A stretch of 64,000 nt of DNA, taken from positions 248,001-312,000 of the forward strand of contig NZ_CP019509.1 of assembly GCF_002002905.1 (NCBI RefSeq). The letters run 5' to 3'. Shown here one piece after another: positions 44,242 through 55,007 of this stretch. The position numbers were made by a program, and so were the translations under genes. Source of the DNA: Aquaspirillum sp. LM1 (GTDB taxonomy: Bacteria > Pseudomonadota > Gammaproteobacteria > Burkholderiales > Aquaspirillaceae). Position 1 is the stretch's first letter; each line of letters opens with the position of its first letter. Below the pieces are notes generated by a model. The model saw only the letters and a program-made list of their open reading frames with translations. It was not told the origin of the DNA and ran no database searches.

Positions 44242-44991
44242 TCAGACATACGCGCGCCAGAAAAACACCCCGCTCATCAGCAGGCCAAAGCCCACCACGC
44301 CCCGGCGCAGCCAGTGCTGCGGAATGTGGTTCATCACCCGGCCCCCGGCGTAACCACCGAGTAAATAGCCCAGCGCCAGCGGGGGCAGGTGTTCCCAGGC
44401 CGCCAGGCCGGTGGCCAGCAGCACGATCACCGAGGCGGTGTTGAGCACCAGCGACAGAAAGATTTTCAGCGCGTTTTGCGTCAGCAGCGAGGGAATGCCG
44501 CTCAGGCTGAACAGGGTCATCATCATCACCCCCATGCCGCCACCAAAAAATCCACCGTATACGCCAATCAGCCAGCTGCCGGCGCGGAGAAGAGGGTGGT
44601 TGACCTGATGCGGCGCATGGCCCAGCCAGGCCAGCAGCGCCTTGCCCTGCCAGAACAGCAGGGTGGCCAGCAGCAGCAGCCAGGGCACCAGATAGCTGAA
44701 AAACCCCGGTGAAATCACCTTGAGCAGTGCCGCGCCGGTGATGCCACCGGTCACGCCGGTGATCAACAGCAGCCTGAGCCAGCGGCGGTGCTGGCCCAGC
44801 TCGCGGCGCATGGCCACGGCAGCGGACACATAGCCCGGCCATGAGGCAATATTGGCGGTGGCATTGGCCAAGAGTGGTGGCACACCCACCGCCACCAGTG
44901 CCGGAAAAGTGAACAGCAGGCCGCCGCCGGCCAGGGCGTTGACCACGCCGGCCAGGCAGGCGGCCAGAAACAAGGCCAGCGCGGTAAGCAT
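44242..44991 (-). CDS. Sulfite exporter TauE/SafE-family permease
   Basis: A 249-residue integral membrane protein with about eight helices in two repeats. The TSUP hallmarks are AGVVNALAGGGLLFTFPAL in the first half and GVYGGFFGGGMGVMMM in the second. Such proteins move sulfite, sulfonates or other sulfur-containing anions; the substrate here is unknown. ATG at 44991 begins at the first hydrophobic helix; the upstream in-frame extension is Arg/Pro-rich and not membrane-like. Confidence 0.88.
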   Translation of the reverse strand: MLTALALFLAACLAGVVNALAGGGLLFTFPALVAVGVPPLLANATANIASWPGYVSAAVAMRRELGQHRRWLRLLLITGVTGGITGAALLKVISPGFFSYLVPWLLLLATLLFWQGKALLAWLGHAPHQVNHPLLRAGSWLIGVYGGFFGGGMGVMMMTLFSLSGIPSLLTQNALKIFLSLVLNTASVIVLLATGLAAWEHLPPLALGYLLGGYAGGRVMNHIPQHWLRRGVVGFGLLMSGVFFWRAYV

Positions 44992-45093
44992 CAGAAACTC
45001 TCTTTCGGTCGCACACACAGCGCCCCGATGCGGGTAGGGGCGTGGGCCGGGCCGCGCCTTTTGCATGGCGCGTATGGTCCGGAACGAAAGAAA

Positions 45094-46704
45094 TTATACC
45101 GAATAATGGCTGAGGGTATCGCGCTGGTGGCTGGCTTGTTGTTCCAGCACATTGGCTGCCTGGGCGGCGTCGCCGGCAGCGGTGCTGGCATCCTGCGCCA
45201 TGCGGGCAATGCGTTCTACCTGTTCGGCAATGCTGTTGCTGGCCTGGCCTTGTTCGCGGATGGCGGCGGAGATTTCATTCACCATCGATACGGTATTGCC
45301 GGAGGCCTCGCCCATCTGGCGGATGGCGTGATCGGCATGGTCGGCGCGGTCCACCCCGGTGGTGGCCAACTGCTCGGCAGACTGAATGAACTCCGACGCC
45401 TGGCGTGAGCACGAGGTCATCGCTTCCACAATCAGGGTGATTTCCTGGGTGGAGCTGGTGGTGCGTTCCGCCAGCTTGCGCACCTCATCGGCCACCACGG
45501 CAAAGCCCCGGCCCTGCTCGCCAGCGCGGGCGGCTTCAATCGCGGCATTGAGCGCCAGCAGATTGGTCTGGTCGGCCACGTCACGAATCATCTGCACCAC
45601 ATCGCCCACCTTGGCGCTATGCCCGCTGAGCTGATGAATGCTGCTGGCCACGGTGCCTACCGCCTGGGAAATATCGCGGATGTCCTGAATGGTTTCGCCA
45701 ATCACCCGCGAGCCATCCTTGGCCAACTGGCCAGACTGGGTGGCCAGCGCCAGGGTTTCGTTGGCACGCTCGGCCACATGGTTGACGCTGACGGTCATTT
45801 CTTCCACCGCCGCCGCCACTTGCGACGAGGCATCGCTTTGCGCACGCGAGGTGTCCGACAGCTTGTTGGCGCTGCCGGCAATCAGGCTGGCCGCCTGCGA
45901 CACTTCATTGGCCCCTTGTTTCAGGCTGCGCAGATTGTCCTGCAAGCGGTTGAGCAGGCTATTGAACGCCGTGCCGGTTTCGCCCATTTCGTCCATGCGT
46001 GCAATCTTGGCGCGCTGGGTAAAGTCCAGCGACTCGGCCACCTGTTGCGAGGTATTGCGAATGCCGTGCACCCCCTGGCGTACCGCCATTTGCAGCGAAA
46101 TGGCCAGCCACAGATTCAGCGACAGCGCCACCACCACCACGCCGGCCATCACCCAGCGGGCGGTGTTGTACGACGCCTGACCATTTTCGCCCTGCTGATG
46201 CGCCAGTTCCACGTTGTACTTGATCATCTTGGTCAATGCGGCGCTGGCGTCTGCACCCTGCCGGCCATGTACCACGGTGTCCATGGCCAGCGCCAGCTGG
46301 CCGGATTTCAGCTGGCCGAGCGCCTGGCGGGTCATCTCGTGGTAGGCAGCCAGCGCCTTGCGGGCTTCGCCCAGCAGTTGGCGGTCGGTGTCGTCCGACA
46401 GCAGGTCTTTTTCATACTGGCTGAGCAGGCTATCCAGCGCCGTCCCGGCCTGGCCCAGGTGTTGTTCCAGCGTGGCCAGCTTGGCCGGGTCTTTTTCCAT
46501 CATGGCCTTGTGCAACACCACCCGTTGTTCGGCCAGCGCCGCCTTGCTCTGTTCCAGCAGCTCCATGCTGGGCAGGGTGTTGTCCAGCGCATAGTCAAAG
46601 CGCGACTGCGCCTGACCCAGCTGGAGCAGACCGCCGCCGGCAATCAACAGCAGGGTGATCACGGTGACAATCAGGGAAAATACCAAGCGTTGCATGATGG
46701 ACAT
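45094..46704 (-). CDS. Methyl-accepting chemotaxis protein (four-helix-bundle sensor)
   Basis: A 536-residue chemoreceptor. It has TM1 at about residues 4-26, a helical periplasmic sensor, TM2 at about 183-206, a linker/HAMP-like segment, then a long coiled-coil signalling domain with the hairpin tip [20 protein letters not shown] and [16 protein letters not shown] at 46704 follows AAGGAG; the first nine codons of the longer frame are upstream of this site. It is monocistronic. Ligand unknown. Confidence 0.93.
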   Translation of the reverse strand: MSIMQRLVFSLIVTVITLLLIAGGGLLQLGQAQSRFDYALDNTLPSMELLEQSKAALAEQRVVLHKAMMEKDPAKLATLEQHLGQAGTALDSLLSQYEKDLLSDDTDRQLLGEARKALAAYHEMTRQALGQLKSGQLALAMDTVVHGRQGADASAALTKMIKYNVELAHQQGENGQASYNTARWVMAGVVVVALSLNLWLAISLQMAVRQGVHGIRNTSQQVAESLDFTQRAKIARMDEMGETGTAFNSLLNRLQDNLRSLKQGANEVSQAASLIAGSANKLSDTSRAQSDASSQVAAAVEEMTVSVNHVAERANETLALATQSGQLAKDGSRVIGETIQDIRDISQAVGTVASSIHQLSGHSAKVGDVVQMIRDVADQTNLLALNAAIEAARAGEQGRGFAVVADEVRKLAERTTSSTQEITLIVEAMTSCSRQASEFIQSAEQLATTGVDRADHADHAIRQMGEASGNTVSMVNEISAAIREQGQASNSIAEQVERIARMAQDASTAAGDAAQAANVLEQQASHQRDTLSHYSV

Positions 46705-46934
46705 GCCAGACTCCTTGTGCGACTGAGGCACTTGAATAGCAAAATCAATGGGTTCGCGGGATGATACGCGTCATGCATTTTTCTGTCATTACCCGGCGCA
46801 GGGGGTATGTTTATAGCATGGCGATGCGGCGGCAAACAGCTTCTGGCCCATCCTGACCGCAACAGGCTGTCAAGCCCGGCGCAAGCGGGTAGAATCCTCT
46901 GTTTCCTGCTTTGACATCCTGACCCTGACCGACT

Positions 46935-47489
46935 ATGGCTGACGCTAAAAAACCCGAAGAGAAAAAAGACCCCTGGCTGAACTGGCTGGCACTGACCACG
47001 GTGATTTTTGCTGTGTGCGCCACGCTGTCCACCTTCAAGGGCGGGGGGTATTCCACCCGCAGCGTGATCAGCCAGGCGCAGGCTTCCGACCAATGGGCCT
47101 ACTACCAGGCCAAGAGTATCAAGGCCAATCTGTACCAGATTCAGCGCGAACGCTTGCAGCTGGAATTCGACACCTTGCCGGCAGACGCAGCCGCCAGCAA
47201 GCGCAGCGCCTATCAGGCCAAGCTGGACGAGTACAGCAGCAAGATCAAAAAATACGACAGCGAAAAAGAACAGATTCAGCAAGCCGCCCACGATCTGGAA
47301 GCCAAGCGCGATGACGCCCAGCGCCATGGCCAGCCGATGGGGGTGGCGGTGATTTTCCTGCAGATTGCCATTTTGCTGTCGTCGGTGGCTGGCCTGTTCA
47401 AGCGCCGGGAGCTGTGGTTCTGCGCCCTGCCGCTGGGGGCGCTGGGCATGGTGTTTTTCGCCAATGGTTTCTGGCTGTTTCTGCCGTGA
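46935..47489 (+). CDS. DUF4337 membrane protein
   Basis: A 184-residue protein with an N-terminal hydrophobic segment (LALTTVIFAVCATLSTF), a central coiled coil (about 55-130, rich in Lys/Gln/Glu), and two C-terminal membrane helices. The segment SDQWAYYQAKSIKANLY is the hallmark of DUF4337. Function unknown. Its stop is close to or overlaps the start of the ArsR gene. Confidence 0.85.
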   Translation: MADAKKPEEKKDPWLNWLALTTVIFAVCATLSTFKGGGYSTRSVISQAQASDQWAYYQAKSIKANLYQIQRERLQLEFDTLPADAAASKRSAYQAKLDEYSSKIKKYDSEKEQIQQAAHDLEAKRDDAQRHGQPMGVAVIFLQIAILLSSVAGLFKRRELWFCALPLGALGMVFFANGFWLFLP

Positions 47490-47503
47490 GTGTGGAGCGC
47501 GCC

Positions 47504-47830
47504 GTGTCTGCTTGTTCATCCGCTGAAACGCTGGATTCTGCCACCGCCGTCAAACTGCTGGCTGCGCTGGCGCAGGAATCGCGTCTGGCGATTTACCGTT
47601 TGCTGGTCGAGCGCGGCGAGGAGGGGATGACGGTGGGCAAGATTGGCGAAGCGCTGGGCATCTCGCCCACCACGCTGTCGTTTCACCTGAAAGAACTCAG
47701 CCATGCCGGGCTGCTGCATTCGCGCCAGCACGGCAAGTATGTGATTTACGCCATCCATGCCCGGCCCTTGTATCAGCTGGTGGATTTTCTGGCCGAGCGC
47801 TGTTGCGGCGGTACGCCGTGCCGTGATTGA
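47504..47830 (+). CDS. ArsR-family transcriptional regulator
   Basis: A 108-residue winged-helix repressor: LLAALAQESRLAIYRLLVERG, then the recognition region GKIGEALGISPTTLSFHLKEL and the wing GLLHSRQHGKYVIYAI. A Cys pair near the end (ERCCGGTPC) may bind metal or a thiophilic ligand. GTG at 47504 is placed by GGAG six bases upstream; GTG at 47486 (overlapping the DUF4337 stop as GTGA) is the alternative. No arsenic genes are adjacent. Confidence 0.9.
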   Translation: MSACSSAETLDSATAVKLLAALAQESRLAIYRLLVERGEEGMTVGKIGEALGISPTTLSFHLKELSHAGLLHSRQHGKYVIYAIHARPLYQLVDFLAERCCGGTPCRD

Positions 47831-47859
47831 AGCGGGGCGTCGGGGTGTCACTGCCTGTG

Positions 47860-48036
47860 TCAGTGGACGCCCAGCCAGTACAGCGCCACAAACAGCCCGG
47901 CGCTGATCAGCAGGGCCTGGGCCAGGGTGACGATCCATTCGCGCAGGCTGGGCCGCTGGCCGGGCGAAAACAGCAGGCGCACCAGCGCCAGCAGCACGCA
48001 GGCAATCACAAAAAATTTAAACAGGCGTCCGAGCAT
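47860..48036 (-). CDS. Small membrane protein, MIGRI-like
   Basis: A 58-residue protein starting MLGRLFKFFVIACVLL, with two hydrophobic segments (about 6-24 and 38-57). It resembles the tiny MIGRI proteins annotated in Neisseriales, named after their first residues; function unknown. ATG at 48036 gives this N-terminus; the longer in-frame reading upstream is Arg/Pro-rich and implausible. This is one of the clues to a Neisseriales host. Confidence 0.6.
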   Translation of the reverse strand: MLGRLFKFFVIACVLLALVRLLFSPGQRPSLREWIVTLAQALLISAGLFVALYWLGVH

Positions 48037-48299
48037 GATGGACCTTATCCAGAGGGCCGGCGGATTATCCGGCTCCGCTGGCCGGCCAGCAAGCGTGCCA
48101 TCCTGCGCGGGCCGGCAGCCATGGGGCAAGCGGCGATGGGCGATTGCATGGCCCGCCACCGCCTGACGCATGCCTGACCAGTCTGATGTACAATTATGCG
48201 TTTAGCTTATTGCGTTTGCCCCACGGGCGCAGGCCGCGCGCCTGCCGTCGGGCGCGCATCCGATAACTGGGTTCAGACCCGCACCCGAATGATAATGTG

Positions 48300-49442
48300 A
48301 TGACTCCTGATCCGCATTCCGTCGGCCTTGTCAGCCCGCAAACCGCTCACTTTGCCACGCCGTTGCCGCTGGCCAGTGGCGCGGTGCTTGACCATTACGA
48401 CCTGGTGTTTGAAACCTATGGCCAGCTTAACGCCAGCGCCAGCAACGCCATCCTGATCTGTCATGCCCTGTCTGGCCACCACCATGTGGCAGGCCGCTAC
48501 CAGCCAGACGACAAGGCGCCTGGCTGGTGGGACAATATGGTCGGCCCCGGCAAGCCAATCGACACCTCGCGCTTTTTTGTGGTCGGGCTGAACAACCTGG
48601 GCGGCTGCCATGGCAGCACCGGCCCCTCCAGCCTGAATCCGGCCACCGGCCTGCCCTGGGGGGCGGATTTTCCGGTGGTGACGGTGCCCGACTGGGTGAC
48701 CGCACAAGCGCGGCTGGCCGACCGGCTGGGGATTGACCGCTGGGCGGCCATCATTGGCGGCAGCCTGGGCGGCATGCAGGCGCTGCACTGGACGCTGGCT
48801 TACCCGGAGCGGGTGGCGCATGCGCTGGTGATTGCCTCGGCTCCCAAGCTGACCGCGCAGAATATTGCCTTCAACGACGTGGCCCGCCAGGCCATCCTTA
48901 CCGACCCGGATTTTCATGGCGGCCATTACTACGCGCACCACACCGTGCCGCGTCGCGGCCTGCGCCTGGCGCGCATGCTGGGCCACATCACCTATCTGAG
49001 CGACGACGGCATGGGTGAAAAATTTGGCCGCATGCTCAAAAGCGGCGAATACCGCTACGGTTACGAGGTGGAATTTGAAATCGAATCCTACTTGCGCTAC
49101 CAGGGCGACAAGTTTGCCGATTACTTCGACGCCAACACTTATCTGCTGATGACCAAGGCGTTGGACTATTTCGACCCGGCCAAGGCCTTTGGCAGCGATC
49201 TGACCAGCGTGCTGGCGCGGGCGCAGGCGCAGTTTTTGGTGGCGTCGTTCACCACCGACTGGCGTTTTTCGCCGGCGCGCTCGAAAGAAATCGTCAAGGC
49301 GCTGATCGATGCCAAGCGGCGGGTGTCGTATGCCGAAATCGAATCCACCCACGGCCATGACGCCTTTCTGATGACCGACGAACCGTATGTCCGCCTGATG
49401 CGGGCCTACCTGAATAATGTGGCCCGGGAGGTGGGAGCATGA
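48300..49442 (+). CDS. metX: Homoserine O-acyltransferase
   Basis: Activates homoserine for methionine synthesis by acyl transfer. The 380-residue alpha/beta hydrolase has the nucleophile Ser in [26 protein letters not shown] upstream, and the catalytic Asp/His in the C-terminal TTDWRF and ESTHGHDAF segments. Whether acetyl- or succinyl-CoA is used cannot be settled here; many betaproteobacterial MetX enzymes use succinyl-CoA. ATG at 48300 follows a GTG in the same frame at 48297. Overlaps metW by 4 nt. No SAM riboswitch was recognised upstream. Confidence 0.95.
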   Translation: MTPDPHSVGLVSPQTAHFATPLPLASGAVLDHYDLVFETYGQLNASASNAILICHALSGHHHVAGRYQPDDKAPGWWDNMVGPGKPIDTSRFFVVGLNNLGGCHGSTGPSSLNPATGLPWGADFPVVTVPDWVTAQARLADRLGIDRWAAIIGGSLGGMQALHWTLAYPERVAHALVIASAPKLTAQNIAFNDVARQAILTDPDFHGGHYYAHHTVPRRGLRLARMLGHITYLSDDGMGEKFGRMLKSGEYRYGYEVEFEIESYLRYQGDKFADYFDANTYLLMTKALDYFDPAKAFGSDLTSVLARAQAQFLVASFTTDWRFSPARSKEIVKALIDAKRRVSYAEIESTHGHDAFLMTDEPYVRLMRAYLNNVAREVGA

Positions 49443-50017
49443 CCCTGCGCAGTGACCTGCAACAGATTGCCGATGAAATTGCCCCGGATGCCCGCGTGCT
49501 CGATCTGGGCTGCGGCGATGGCGCGCTGCTGGCCCACCTGGCCTTGCGCGGGGTGAGCGGCTACGGGGTGGAAATTGACGTCAACAACGTGATTGCCTGC
49601 GTGGAAAAGGGCGTGGACGTGATCCAGGGCGACCTGGAAGCCGGCCTGGCCGGCTTTGCCGACCAGTCGTTTGACGTGGTGGTGCTGTCGCAGACCATCC
49701 AGGCGATGAAGCAGACCGAGCAAATCCTGCTCGACATGCTGCGGGTGGGCCGCGAGGCGATTGTCACGTTTCCCAATTTTGGCTACTGGCAAAACCGCTG
49801 GCAGATTTTTCTTGGGCGCATGCCGGTGTCGGAAACCATCCCCTACGCCTGGCACAACACCCCCAACCTGCATTTGTGCATGCTGGGCGACTTTGAAGCG
49901 CTGTGCGCCAAAAATGGCATCCGCGTGGTCGAGCGGGTGGTGATGGACGGCGAACAGAAAATTACCTTCCTGCCCAATCTGCTCGGCAGCCTGGCGTTTT
50001 ACCGGGTGAGTTACTGA
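49439..50017 (+). CDS. metW: Methionine biosynthesis protein MetW
   Basis: A 192-residue SAM-dependent methyltransferase-fold protein ([16 protein letters not shown]) required with MetX for homoserine acylation in many proteobacteria. The segment [20 protein letters not shown] is characteristic. Start overlaps the metX stop (ATGA). Its end overlaps the end of the opposite-strand MOSC gene by 7 nt. Confidence 0.95.
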   Translation: MTLRSDLQQIADEIAPDARVLDLGCGDGALLAHLALRGVSGYGVEIDVNNVIACVEKGVDVIQGDLEAGLAGFADQSFDVVVLSQTIQAMKQTEQILLDMLRVGREAIVTFPNFGYWQNRWQIFLGRMPVSETIPYAWHNTPNLHLCMLGDFEALCAKNGIRVVERVVMDGEQKITFLPNLLGSLAFYRVSY

Positions 50018-50721
50018 GCATCGCCGTCTGACGGCGTTTGCCAGCGCGCCCAGGTATCCTGCGGCGCAGCACCGGCCAGCCGTGCTTGCAGGCGCTGTTG
50101 CCAGCGCGCGGGCAATCCCGGCAGGGCGGCCAGTTGTGCCAGCGTTTCGCGCGGCACCGGCGCGCCGCGCAGTGCCAGCATCACCTGCGCCAGATTGGCC
50201 TGCGGCTGTGGGCGTGCCAGCAGGCGCAGGGTTTCCCCGCCCTGTAGCCAGCCCGGCGTCAGCACGCGGAAATACCAGCCGGTGCAGCCCGATTGCTCTA
50301 CCCAGCGCGCCATGCCGGGCTGGCCAAAGCGCACATTCAGCTTCCAGCAAGGTTGCCGCCCCTGCGACAACTGCACCTGGCACGCACCCAGGCTAAACAC
50401 ATCGCCCACACACACGTCGGCTTCACCCAGGCCGTGGCCAGACAGGTTTTCGCCAAACGCGCCCACCACCCAGTTCAGCCCCGGCCAGTGCCGCGCCAAC
50501 GTAACGTAGTGCTCGGCAGGAAAATAATGCAGCGCCTTGTCCGGCCCGCCATGCACCCGGCGATCCGCCTGCTGGTCGCCTGCCAGCCCCTGCCTATCCA
50601 GATAGATCGGCCCTGTCACCGCCTGTTTGTCGATGGCGCTGCTGTGGCCCGGCGGGCCAAATGGCCGCGTCTGGCCAACCCGCAGCGGCCCCAGCGTGGC
50701 GCTGAGCGTTGGCCGTGTCAC
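50011..50721 (-). CDS. MOSC-domain protein (YiiM-like)
   Basis: A 236-residue protein with a MOSC domain: DRQGLAGDQQADRRVHGGPD near residue 45, GAFGENLS, and the presumed molybdenum-ligand Cys in QGRQPCWKLN. YiiM-type proteins reduce N-hydroxylated base analogues such as 6-hydroxylaminopurine using Mo cofactor. GTG at 50721 overlaps the stop of the amidotransferase gene (GTGA), which sets the start. A C-terminal three-helix extension follows the MOSC core. Confidence 0.85.
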   Translation of the reverse strand: MTRPTLSATLGPLRVGQTRPFGPPGHSSAIDKQAVTGPIYLDRQGLAGDQQADRRVHGGPDKALHYFPAEHYVTLARHWPGLNWVVGAFGENLSGHGLGEADVCVGDVFSLGACQVQLSQGRQPCWKLNVRFGQPGMARWVEQSGCTGWYFRVLTPGWLQGGETLRLLARPQPQANLAQVMLALRGAPVPRETLAQLAALPGLPARWQQRLQARLAGAAPQDTWARWQTPSDGDAQ

Positions 50722-51416
50722 TGTAGCGCCCACCAATCCGCCACACACTGTTGCGCCTGCTGGCGCAACGCCGGCCCCAGCGCGGCACTGGCCTGGCGCA
50801 ACGCGGCCAGGTCGATCCGATGCTGGGCCAGCTCGCTGGCGTGGCCAATCAGCCAGGCTTCCAGCCGCTGGCTGTCGGCTTCCGGATGACACTGAAACGC
50901 CAGACAATGCCGGCCCCAGCTGAACACCTGGTTGGCGCAGGCCGGGGTGGACGCCAGCCGTTGCGCGCCGTCTGGCAAGTCGAAGGTGTCGCCGTGCCAG
51001 TGCAGCATGCTGGTGTGGGCACCATCCAGCGCCGCCACCGGCGATGCCCGCCCGGCGTCGGTCAGGCTGAGCGGCTGCCAGCCAATTTCCACCGCCGGGC
51101 CGGGGTACACCCTGGCCCCCAGGGCGCGGGCAATCAACTGCGCGCCCAGGCAAATGCCCAGCACGGGCCGGCCAGCGTCCAGCCGGGCGCGAATCAGCGC
51201 CAGCTCGGCGTGCAGAAACGGGTAGAGGGCTTCCTGATACGCGCCAATGGGCCCGCCCAGCACCACCAGCAAATCTGCCGCCAGCGGGTCCACTGTCTCC
51301 AGCGGGTCCAGCCCGGCGTCCAGATAAGCGATATTCCAGCCATGCTGGCTGAAATAGTCCTGCAAGGTGCCCAGGTCCTCAAAATGCACATGACGAATGG
51401 CCAGCAGCTGTTTCAT
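50718..51416 (-). CDS. Class I glutamine amidotransferase
   Basis: A 232-residue stand-alone GATase1 protein with the catalytic Cys in LGICLGAQLIA and the His/Glu in FQCHPEA. Related proteins hydrolyse gamma-glutamyl amides or supply ammonia; the acceptor is unknown. ATG at 51416 gives MKQLLAIRHVHFEDLG. It is divergent from the XRE-cupin regulator across a 77-bp region holding a perfect operator, so it is likely a target of that regulator together with the MOSC gene. Confidence 0.88.
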   Translation of the reverse strand: MKQLLAIRHVHFEDLGTLQDYFSQHGWNIAYLDAGLDPLETVDPLAADLLVVLGGPIGAYQEALYPFLHAELALIRARLDAGRPVLGICLGAQLIARALGARVYPGPAVEIGWQPLSLTDAGRASPVAALDGAHTSMLHWHGDTFDLPDGAQRLASTPACANQVFSWGRHCLAFQCHPEADSQRLEAWLIGHASELAQHRIDLAALRQASAALGPALRQQAQQCVADWWALQ

Positions 51417-51433
51417 GCGAGTTGCTCCAGGGG

Positions 51434-51460
51434 TTGAAATGACACGTCGTGTCATATATT
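51434..51460 (+). promoter_or_regulatory. Promoter with embedded palindromic operator for the XRE-cupin gene
   Basis: TTGAAA (51434-51439) and TATATT (51455-51460) look like -35 and -10 elements with a short 15-bp spacer. The spacer is almost filled by ATGACACG-T-CGTGTCAT (51439-51455), a perfect 8-bp palindrome. A repressor bound here would block this promoter and probably the divergent amidotransferase promoter. Confidence 0.6.
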
Positions 51461-51493
51461 ACACTGTTTGTCTTCTGGGTAAAGAGGTATCGC

Positions 51494-52036
51494 ATGAGTG
51501 TTCGCATCAAACTGCTCCGGCACCAGCATGGCCTGAGTCTGGAACAGCTGGCCCAACGCAGCGGGCTGACCAAAAGTTACCTGTCCAAGGTGGAGCGTGG
51601 CCTGTGTACCCCTTCCATCAGCAGTGCGCTGAAACTGGCGCAGGCACTGGCGGTGGACGTCGCCCTGCTGTTTGGCTCGCCCACGGATGACAGCCAGCTG
51701 TGCATCACCCGCGCCGGCGATGCGCTGCGGGTGAGCAGCGCCGAACCGGCTGGCCGGGTGATTGAGCTGCTGGCCAGCCAGATCAGCCACAAGCAGATGC
51801 AGCCTTTTGTGCTGACGCCGCCCGAAGACTTTGCCGATGGCCCGCAACTGCACGGCCATCCGGGCGAGGAACTGGTGTGGGTGCTCAGCGGCGACATCGA
51901 AATCGCCTTCCCCGAACGCACCGAACAACTGGCCTGCGGCGATTGCGCCTACTTTCGCGCACAACTGCCGCACCGCATCCGCCGGCTGGGCGATGCGCCG
52001 GCCAGGGTGCTGGTGGTGATTGCCCAGGGGGCATGA
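51494..52036 (+). CDS. XRE-family regulator with cupin sensor domain
   Basis: A 180-residue regulator: N-terminal helix-turn-helix (LSLEQLAQRSGLTKSYLSKVE, about residues 15-35) and a C-terminal cupin (HGHPGEELVWVLSGDIEIAF, then AYFRAQLPHRIRRLG) that likely binds a small ligand or metal. Proteins of this layout (PuuR-like) often control amine or amino-acid catabolism, sometimes with gamma-glutamyl hydrolases; the divergent amidotransferase fits. ATG at 51494 follows AAAGAGG. Confidence 0.9.
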   Translation: MSVRIKLLRHQHGLSLEQLAQRSGLTKSYLSKVERGLCTPSISSALKLAQALAVDVALLFGSPTDDSQLCITRAGDALRVSSAEPAGRVIELLASQISHKQMQPFVLTPPEDFADGPQLHGHPGEELVWVLSGDIEIAFPERTEQLACGDCAYFRAQLPHRIRRLGDAPARVLVVIAQGA

Positions 52037-52182
52037 CCCGCGTCAGGCGGGCTGGGGGGCGCATGGGGCCGCTGGCGAGGCTGTGACCCGGCAAAACGCC
52101 AGGTCAGCTATGGCATGCTGCCGCATTCCCGCATACAATCCGCCATTGCCGGCGGCATGCCGGATTCAAGCCATTGATTGCC

Positions 52183-54768
52183 ATGACAAAAAATTCCAGC
52201 GCCAGCGAGCAGGCCGCGCACACCCCAATGATGCAGCAATACCTGGCGCTGAAAAGCCAGCATCCCGACAAGCTGCTGTTTTACCGGATGGGCGATTTTT
52301 ACGAGCTGTTCTACGACGATGCCGAAAAAGCCGCCCGTTTGCTCGATATCACCCTGACCGCGCGCGGGCAGTCAGCCGGGCAGCCGGTGCGCATGGCCGG
52401 CATTCCGTATCACGCGGTGGAGCAATACCTGGCCAAGCTGGTCAAGCTGGGCGAATCTGCCGCCATTTGCGAGCAAGTGGGCGATCCGGCCACCAGCAAG
52501 GGGCCGGTGGAGCGCAAGGTGATGCGGGTGGTGACGCCAGGCACGCTGACCGACGCCGCGCTGCTGGACGATAAAACCGACAACCGCCTGCTGGCACTGG
52601 TGTTTCAGCAAGGCACCTTGGGCCTGGCCTGGCTGTCGCTGGCCAGTGGCGAATTTGTGGTGCAGGAAACCAAGGCCGAGCACTGCCTGAGCGAGCTGGA
52701 GCGCTTGCGCCCCGCCGAGGTGCTGGTGGCCGACGATGCCCGGCTGGCGGTGCTGGACGGGCTGCGCGTGCCGGTAAAACGCCTGCCGCCGTGGCAGTTT
52801 GAACGCCGTAGCGCCGTCGAGCGGCTGGCGCGGCATTTTGGCGTGCAGGATCTGGCCGGGTTTGGTGCCCAGGATTTAGGCCCGGCGCTGGGCGCAGCAG
52901 GGGCCTTGCTGGAATACGCCCGCGCCACCCAGGGCTCGCAGCTGCCGCATCTGGACAGCCTGCGGGTGGACAGCAGCAGCCAGTATGTGCAGCTGGACGC
53001 TGCCACCCGGCGCAATCTGGAACTCACCGAAACCATTCGCGGCGAAGCTGCGCCCACCTTGTTCTCGCTGCTGGACCAGTGCGCCACCAGTCTGGGCAGC
53101 CGCTTATTGCGCCACTGGCTGCACCACCCGCTGCGCGACCACGCCTGCATCCGCGCCCGGCTGGACGCAGTGGCGGCGCTGCTGCCCGCCTACGAGGCCC
53201 TGCTGGCCGCACTGCGCCCGGTGGCCGATATCGAGCGGATTGCCTCGCGCATTGCCCTGCGCAGCGCCCGCCCGCGTGACTTGTCCGCCCTGCGCGACAG
53301 CCTGCTGGCGCTGCCCGACCTGCACCCGCTGCTGGCCCGGCTGGATAGCCCGCTGCTGACGCAACTGGCCGGGCAGATTCCGGCGCACTCGCCGGTGGCG
53401 CAGCAGCTCAGCCTGGCCATTGCGCCCGAGCCGGCCAGCCTGGTGCGCGACGGTGGCGTGCTGGCCGATGGCTATGATGCCGAGCTGGACCAGCTGCGCG
53501 CGCTGCAAACCGACGCCGGCAGCTATCTGCTGGAGCTGGAAGCGCGGGAAAAAGCCCGCACCGGCATCAGCACGCTGAAAGTGGGCTTCAATGCCGTACA
53601 CGGCTTTTACATCGAAGTGACCAAGGCGCAGGACGCCAAGGTGCCCGACGATTACCGCCGCCGGCAAACCCTGAAAAACGCCGAGCGCTATATCACCCCC
53701 GAGCTGAAAGCCTTTGAAGACAAAGCCTTGTCAGCCAAAGACCGTGCGCTGGCGCGGGAAAAACAGCTGTACGACGCGCTGCTGGACAGCCTGCTGCCGC
53801 AGGTGACCGACCTGCGCCTGACCGCGCAGGCGGTGGCCGGGCTGGACGTGCTGGCCACCTTTGCCCTGCACGCCGCCACCCGCCAGTATGTCAAACCCGA
53901 GCTGGTCAACCGCCCGTGCCTGGATATCCGCGCAGGCCGTCACCCGGTGGTGGAAGCCCAGGTGGAGCGCTTCATTGCCAATGACTGCACACTGGGCCCC
54001 ACTCGCAAGCTGCTGCTGATTACCGGCCCGAACATGGGCGGTAAATCCACCTATATGCGCCAGACTGCGCTGCTGACCCTGCTGGCACATTGCGGCTGCT
54101 TTGTGCCAGCGGATGCCGCCGTGTTTGGCCAGGTAGACCGGATTTTTACCCGGATCGGTGCCTCGGACGACCTGGCTGGCGGGCGCTCCACCTTTATGGT
54201 GGAAATGACCGAAACGGCCAATATCCTGAATAACGCTGGTGAACAGGCGCTGGTGCTGATGGACGAAGTGGGCCGGGGCACTTCCACCTTTGACGGCCTG
54301 GCGCTGGCCATGGCCATTGCCCGCGCACTGATTGAAAAAAACCGCAGCTACACCCTGTTTGCCACCCATTACTTCGAGCTGACCCGGCTGGCACAAGACT
54401 ATCCCACCGTGGCCAATGTGCATCTGTCCGCCGTCGAGCATCAGGACAAGATTGTCTTTTTGCACCATGTGGAAGACGGCCCGGCCAGCCAGAGCTACGG
54501 CCTGCAGGTGGCGGCGCTGGCCGGCGTGCCCGGCACGGTGATCCGCCAGGCCAGGCGCTATCTGGCTGCCCTGGAAAACCAGGCGGTCAGCCAGCACGGC
54601 CAGCCAGACCTGTTTGCCACGCCGCTGCCCGAGCTGCACCAGGCCGAACCCAGCCCGCTGCTGGCCAGCCTGGCCGAACTCGACGTGGACGCACTCACCC
54701 CGCGCGAGGCGCTGGCGCAGCTGTACCAGATTCAGCAGCAGGCCAGAGAGGCGCTTGGCAATGGCTGA
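52183..54768 (+). CDS. mutS: DNA mismatch repair protein MutS
   Basis: Recognises base mismatches and small loops. The 861-residue protein has the mismatch-binding Phe-x-Glu motif in [14 protein letters not shown], the clamp and lever domains, ATPase Walker [14 protein letters not shown], Walker [15 protein letters not shown], and a C-terminal tetramerisation tail. ATG at 52183 gives [10 protein letters not shown]; a TTG three codons upstream is the only other nearby start. Full length for the family. Confidence 0.98.
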   Translation: MTKNSSASEQAAHTPMMQQYLALKSQHPDKLLFYRMGDFYELFYDDAEKAARLLDITLTARGQSAGQPVRMAGIPYHAVEQYLAKLVKLGESAAICEQVGDPATSKGPVERKVMRVVTPGTLTDAALLDDKTDNRLLALVFQQGTLGLAWLSLASGEFVVQETKAEHCLSELERLRPAEVLVADDARLAVLDGLRVPVKRLPPWQFERRSAVERLARHFGVQDLAGFGAQDLGPALGAAGALLEYARATQGSQLPHLDSLRVDSSSQYVQLDAATRRNLELTETIRGEAAPTLFSLLDQCATSLGSRLLRHWLHHPLRDHACIRARLDAVAALLPAYEALLAALRPVADIERIASRIALRSARPRDLSALRDSLLALPDLHPLLARLDSPLLTQLAGQIPAHSPVAQQLSLAIAPEPASLVRDGGVLADGYDAELDQLRALQTDAGSYLLELEAREKARTGISTLKVGFNAVHGFYIEVTKAQDAKVPDDYRRRQTLKNAERYITPELKAFEDKALSAKDRALAREKQLYDALLDSLLPQVTDLRLTAQAVAGLDVLATFALHAATRQYVKPELVNRPCLDIRAGRHPVVEAQVERFIANDCTLGPTRKLLLITGPNMGGKSTYMRQTALLTLLAHCGCFVPADAAVFGQVDRIFTRIGASDDLAGGRSTFMVEMTETANILNNAGEQALVLMDEVGRGTSTFDGLALAMAIARALIEKNRSYTLFATHYFELTRLAQDYPTVANVHLSAVEHQDKIVFLHHVEDGPASQSYGLQVAALAGVPGTVIRQARRYLAALENQAVSQHGQPDLFATPLPELHQAEPSPLLASLAELDVDALTPREALAQLYQIQQQAREALGNG

Positions 54769-54797
54769 ATTCTGCCGCTATAACACTCTGTAGCAAG

Positions 54798-54826
54798 GCC
54801 GTGCGCGCCATCCCCCGTCGCACGGC
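54798..54826 (+). terminator. Weak hairpin after mutS
   Basis: GCCGTGCG and CGCACGGC form an 8-bp stem with a 13-nt loop, 30 bp after the mutS stop. Only TTGT follows, so termination would be weak or factor-dependent. Confidence 0.35.
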
Positions 54827-55007
54827 TTGTGCGAGAAGGCCTTGGCGTGCATGGCCGCGTGTCCTGCCCTGACAGGGGCTGCCGCCAGTCTGGCGCTTCT
54901 GGATGCAATTTACCGGCCTGCCGGCAAGGCCGGAATCACCGGCGTTCCGCCGCCTTTCGATTGACCATGCGTCGCATTCGTATCTTGACGACGCCAGGAG
55001 ACAGGCC

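Noticed and set aside
48181-48299. Possible SAM riboswitch upstream of metX
   Set aside because: GC-rich hairpins are present, but I could not match any known SAM riboswitch core.
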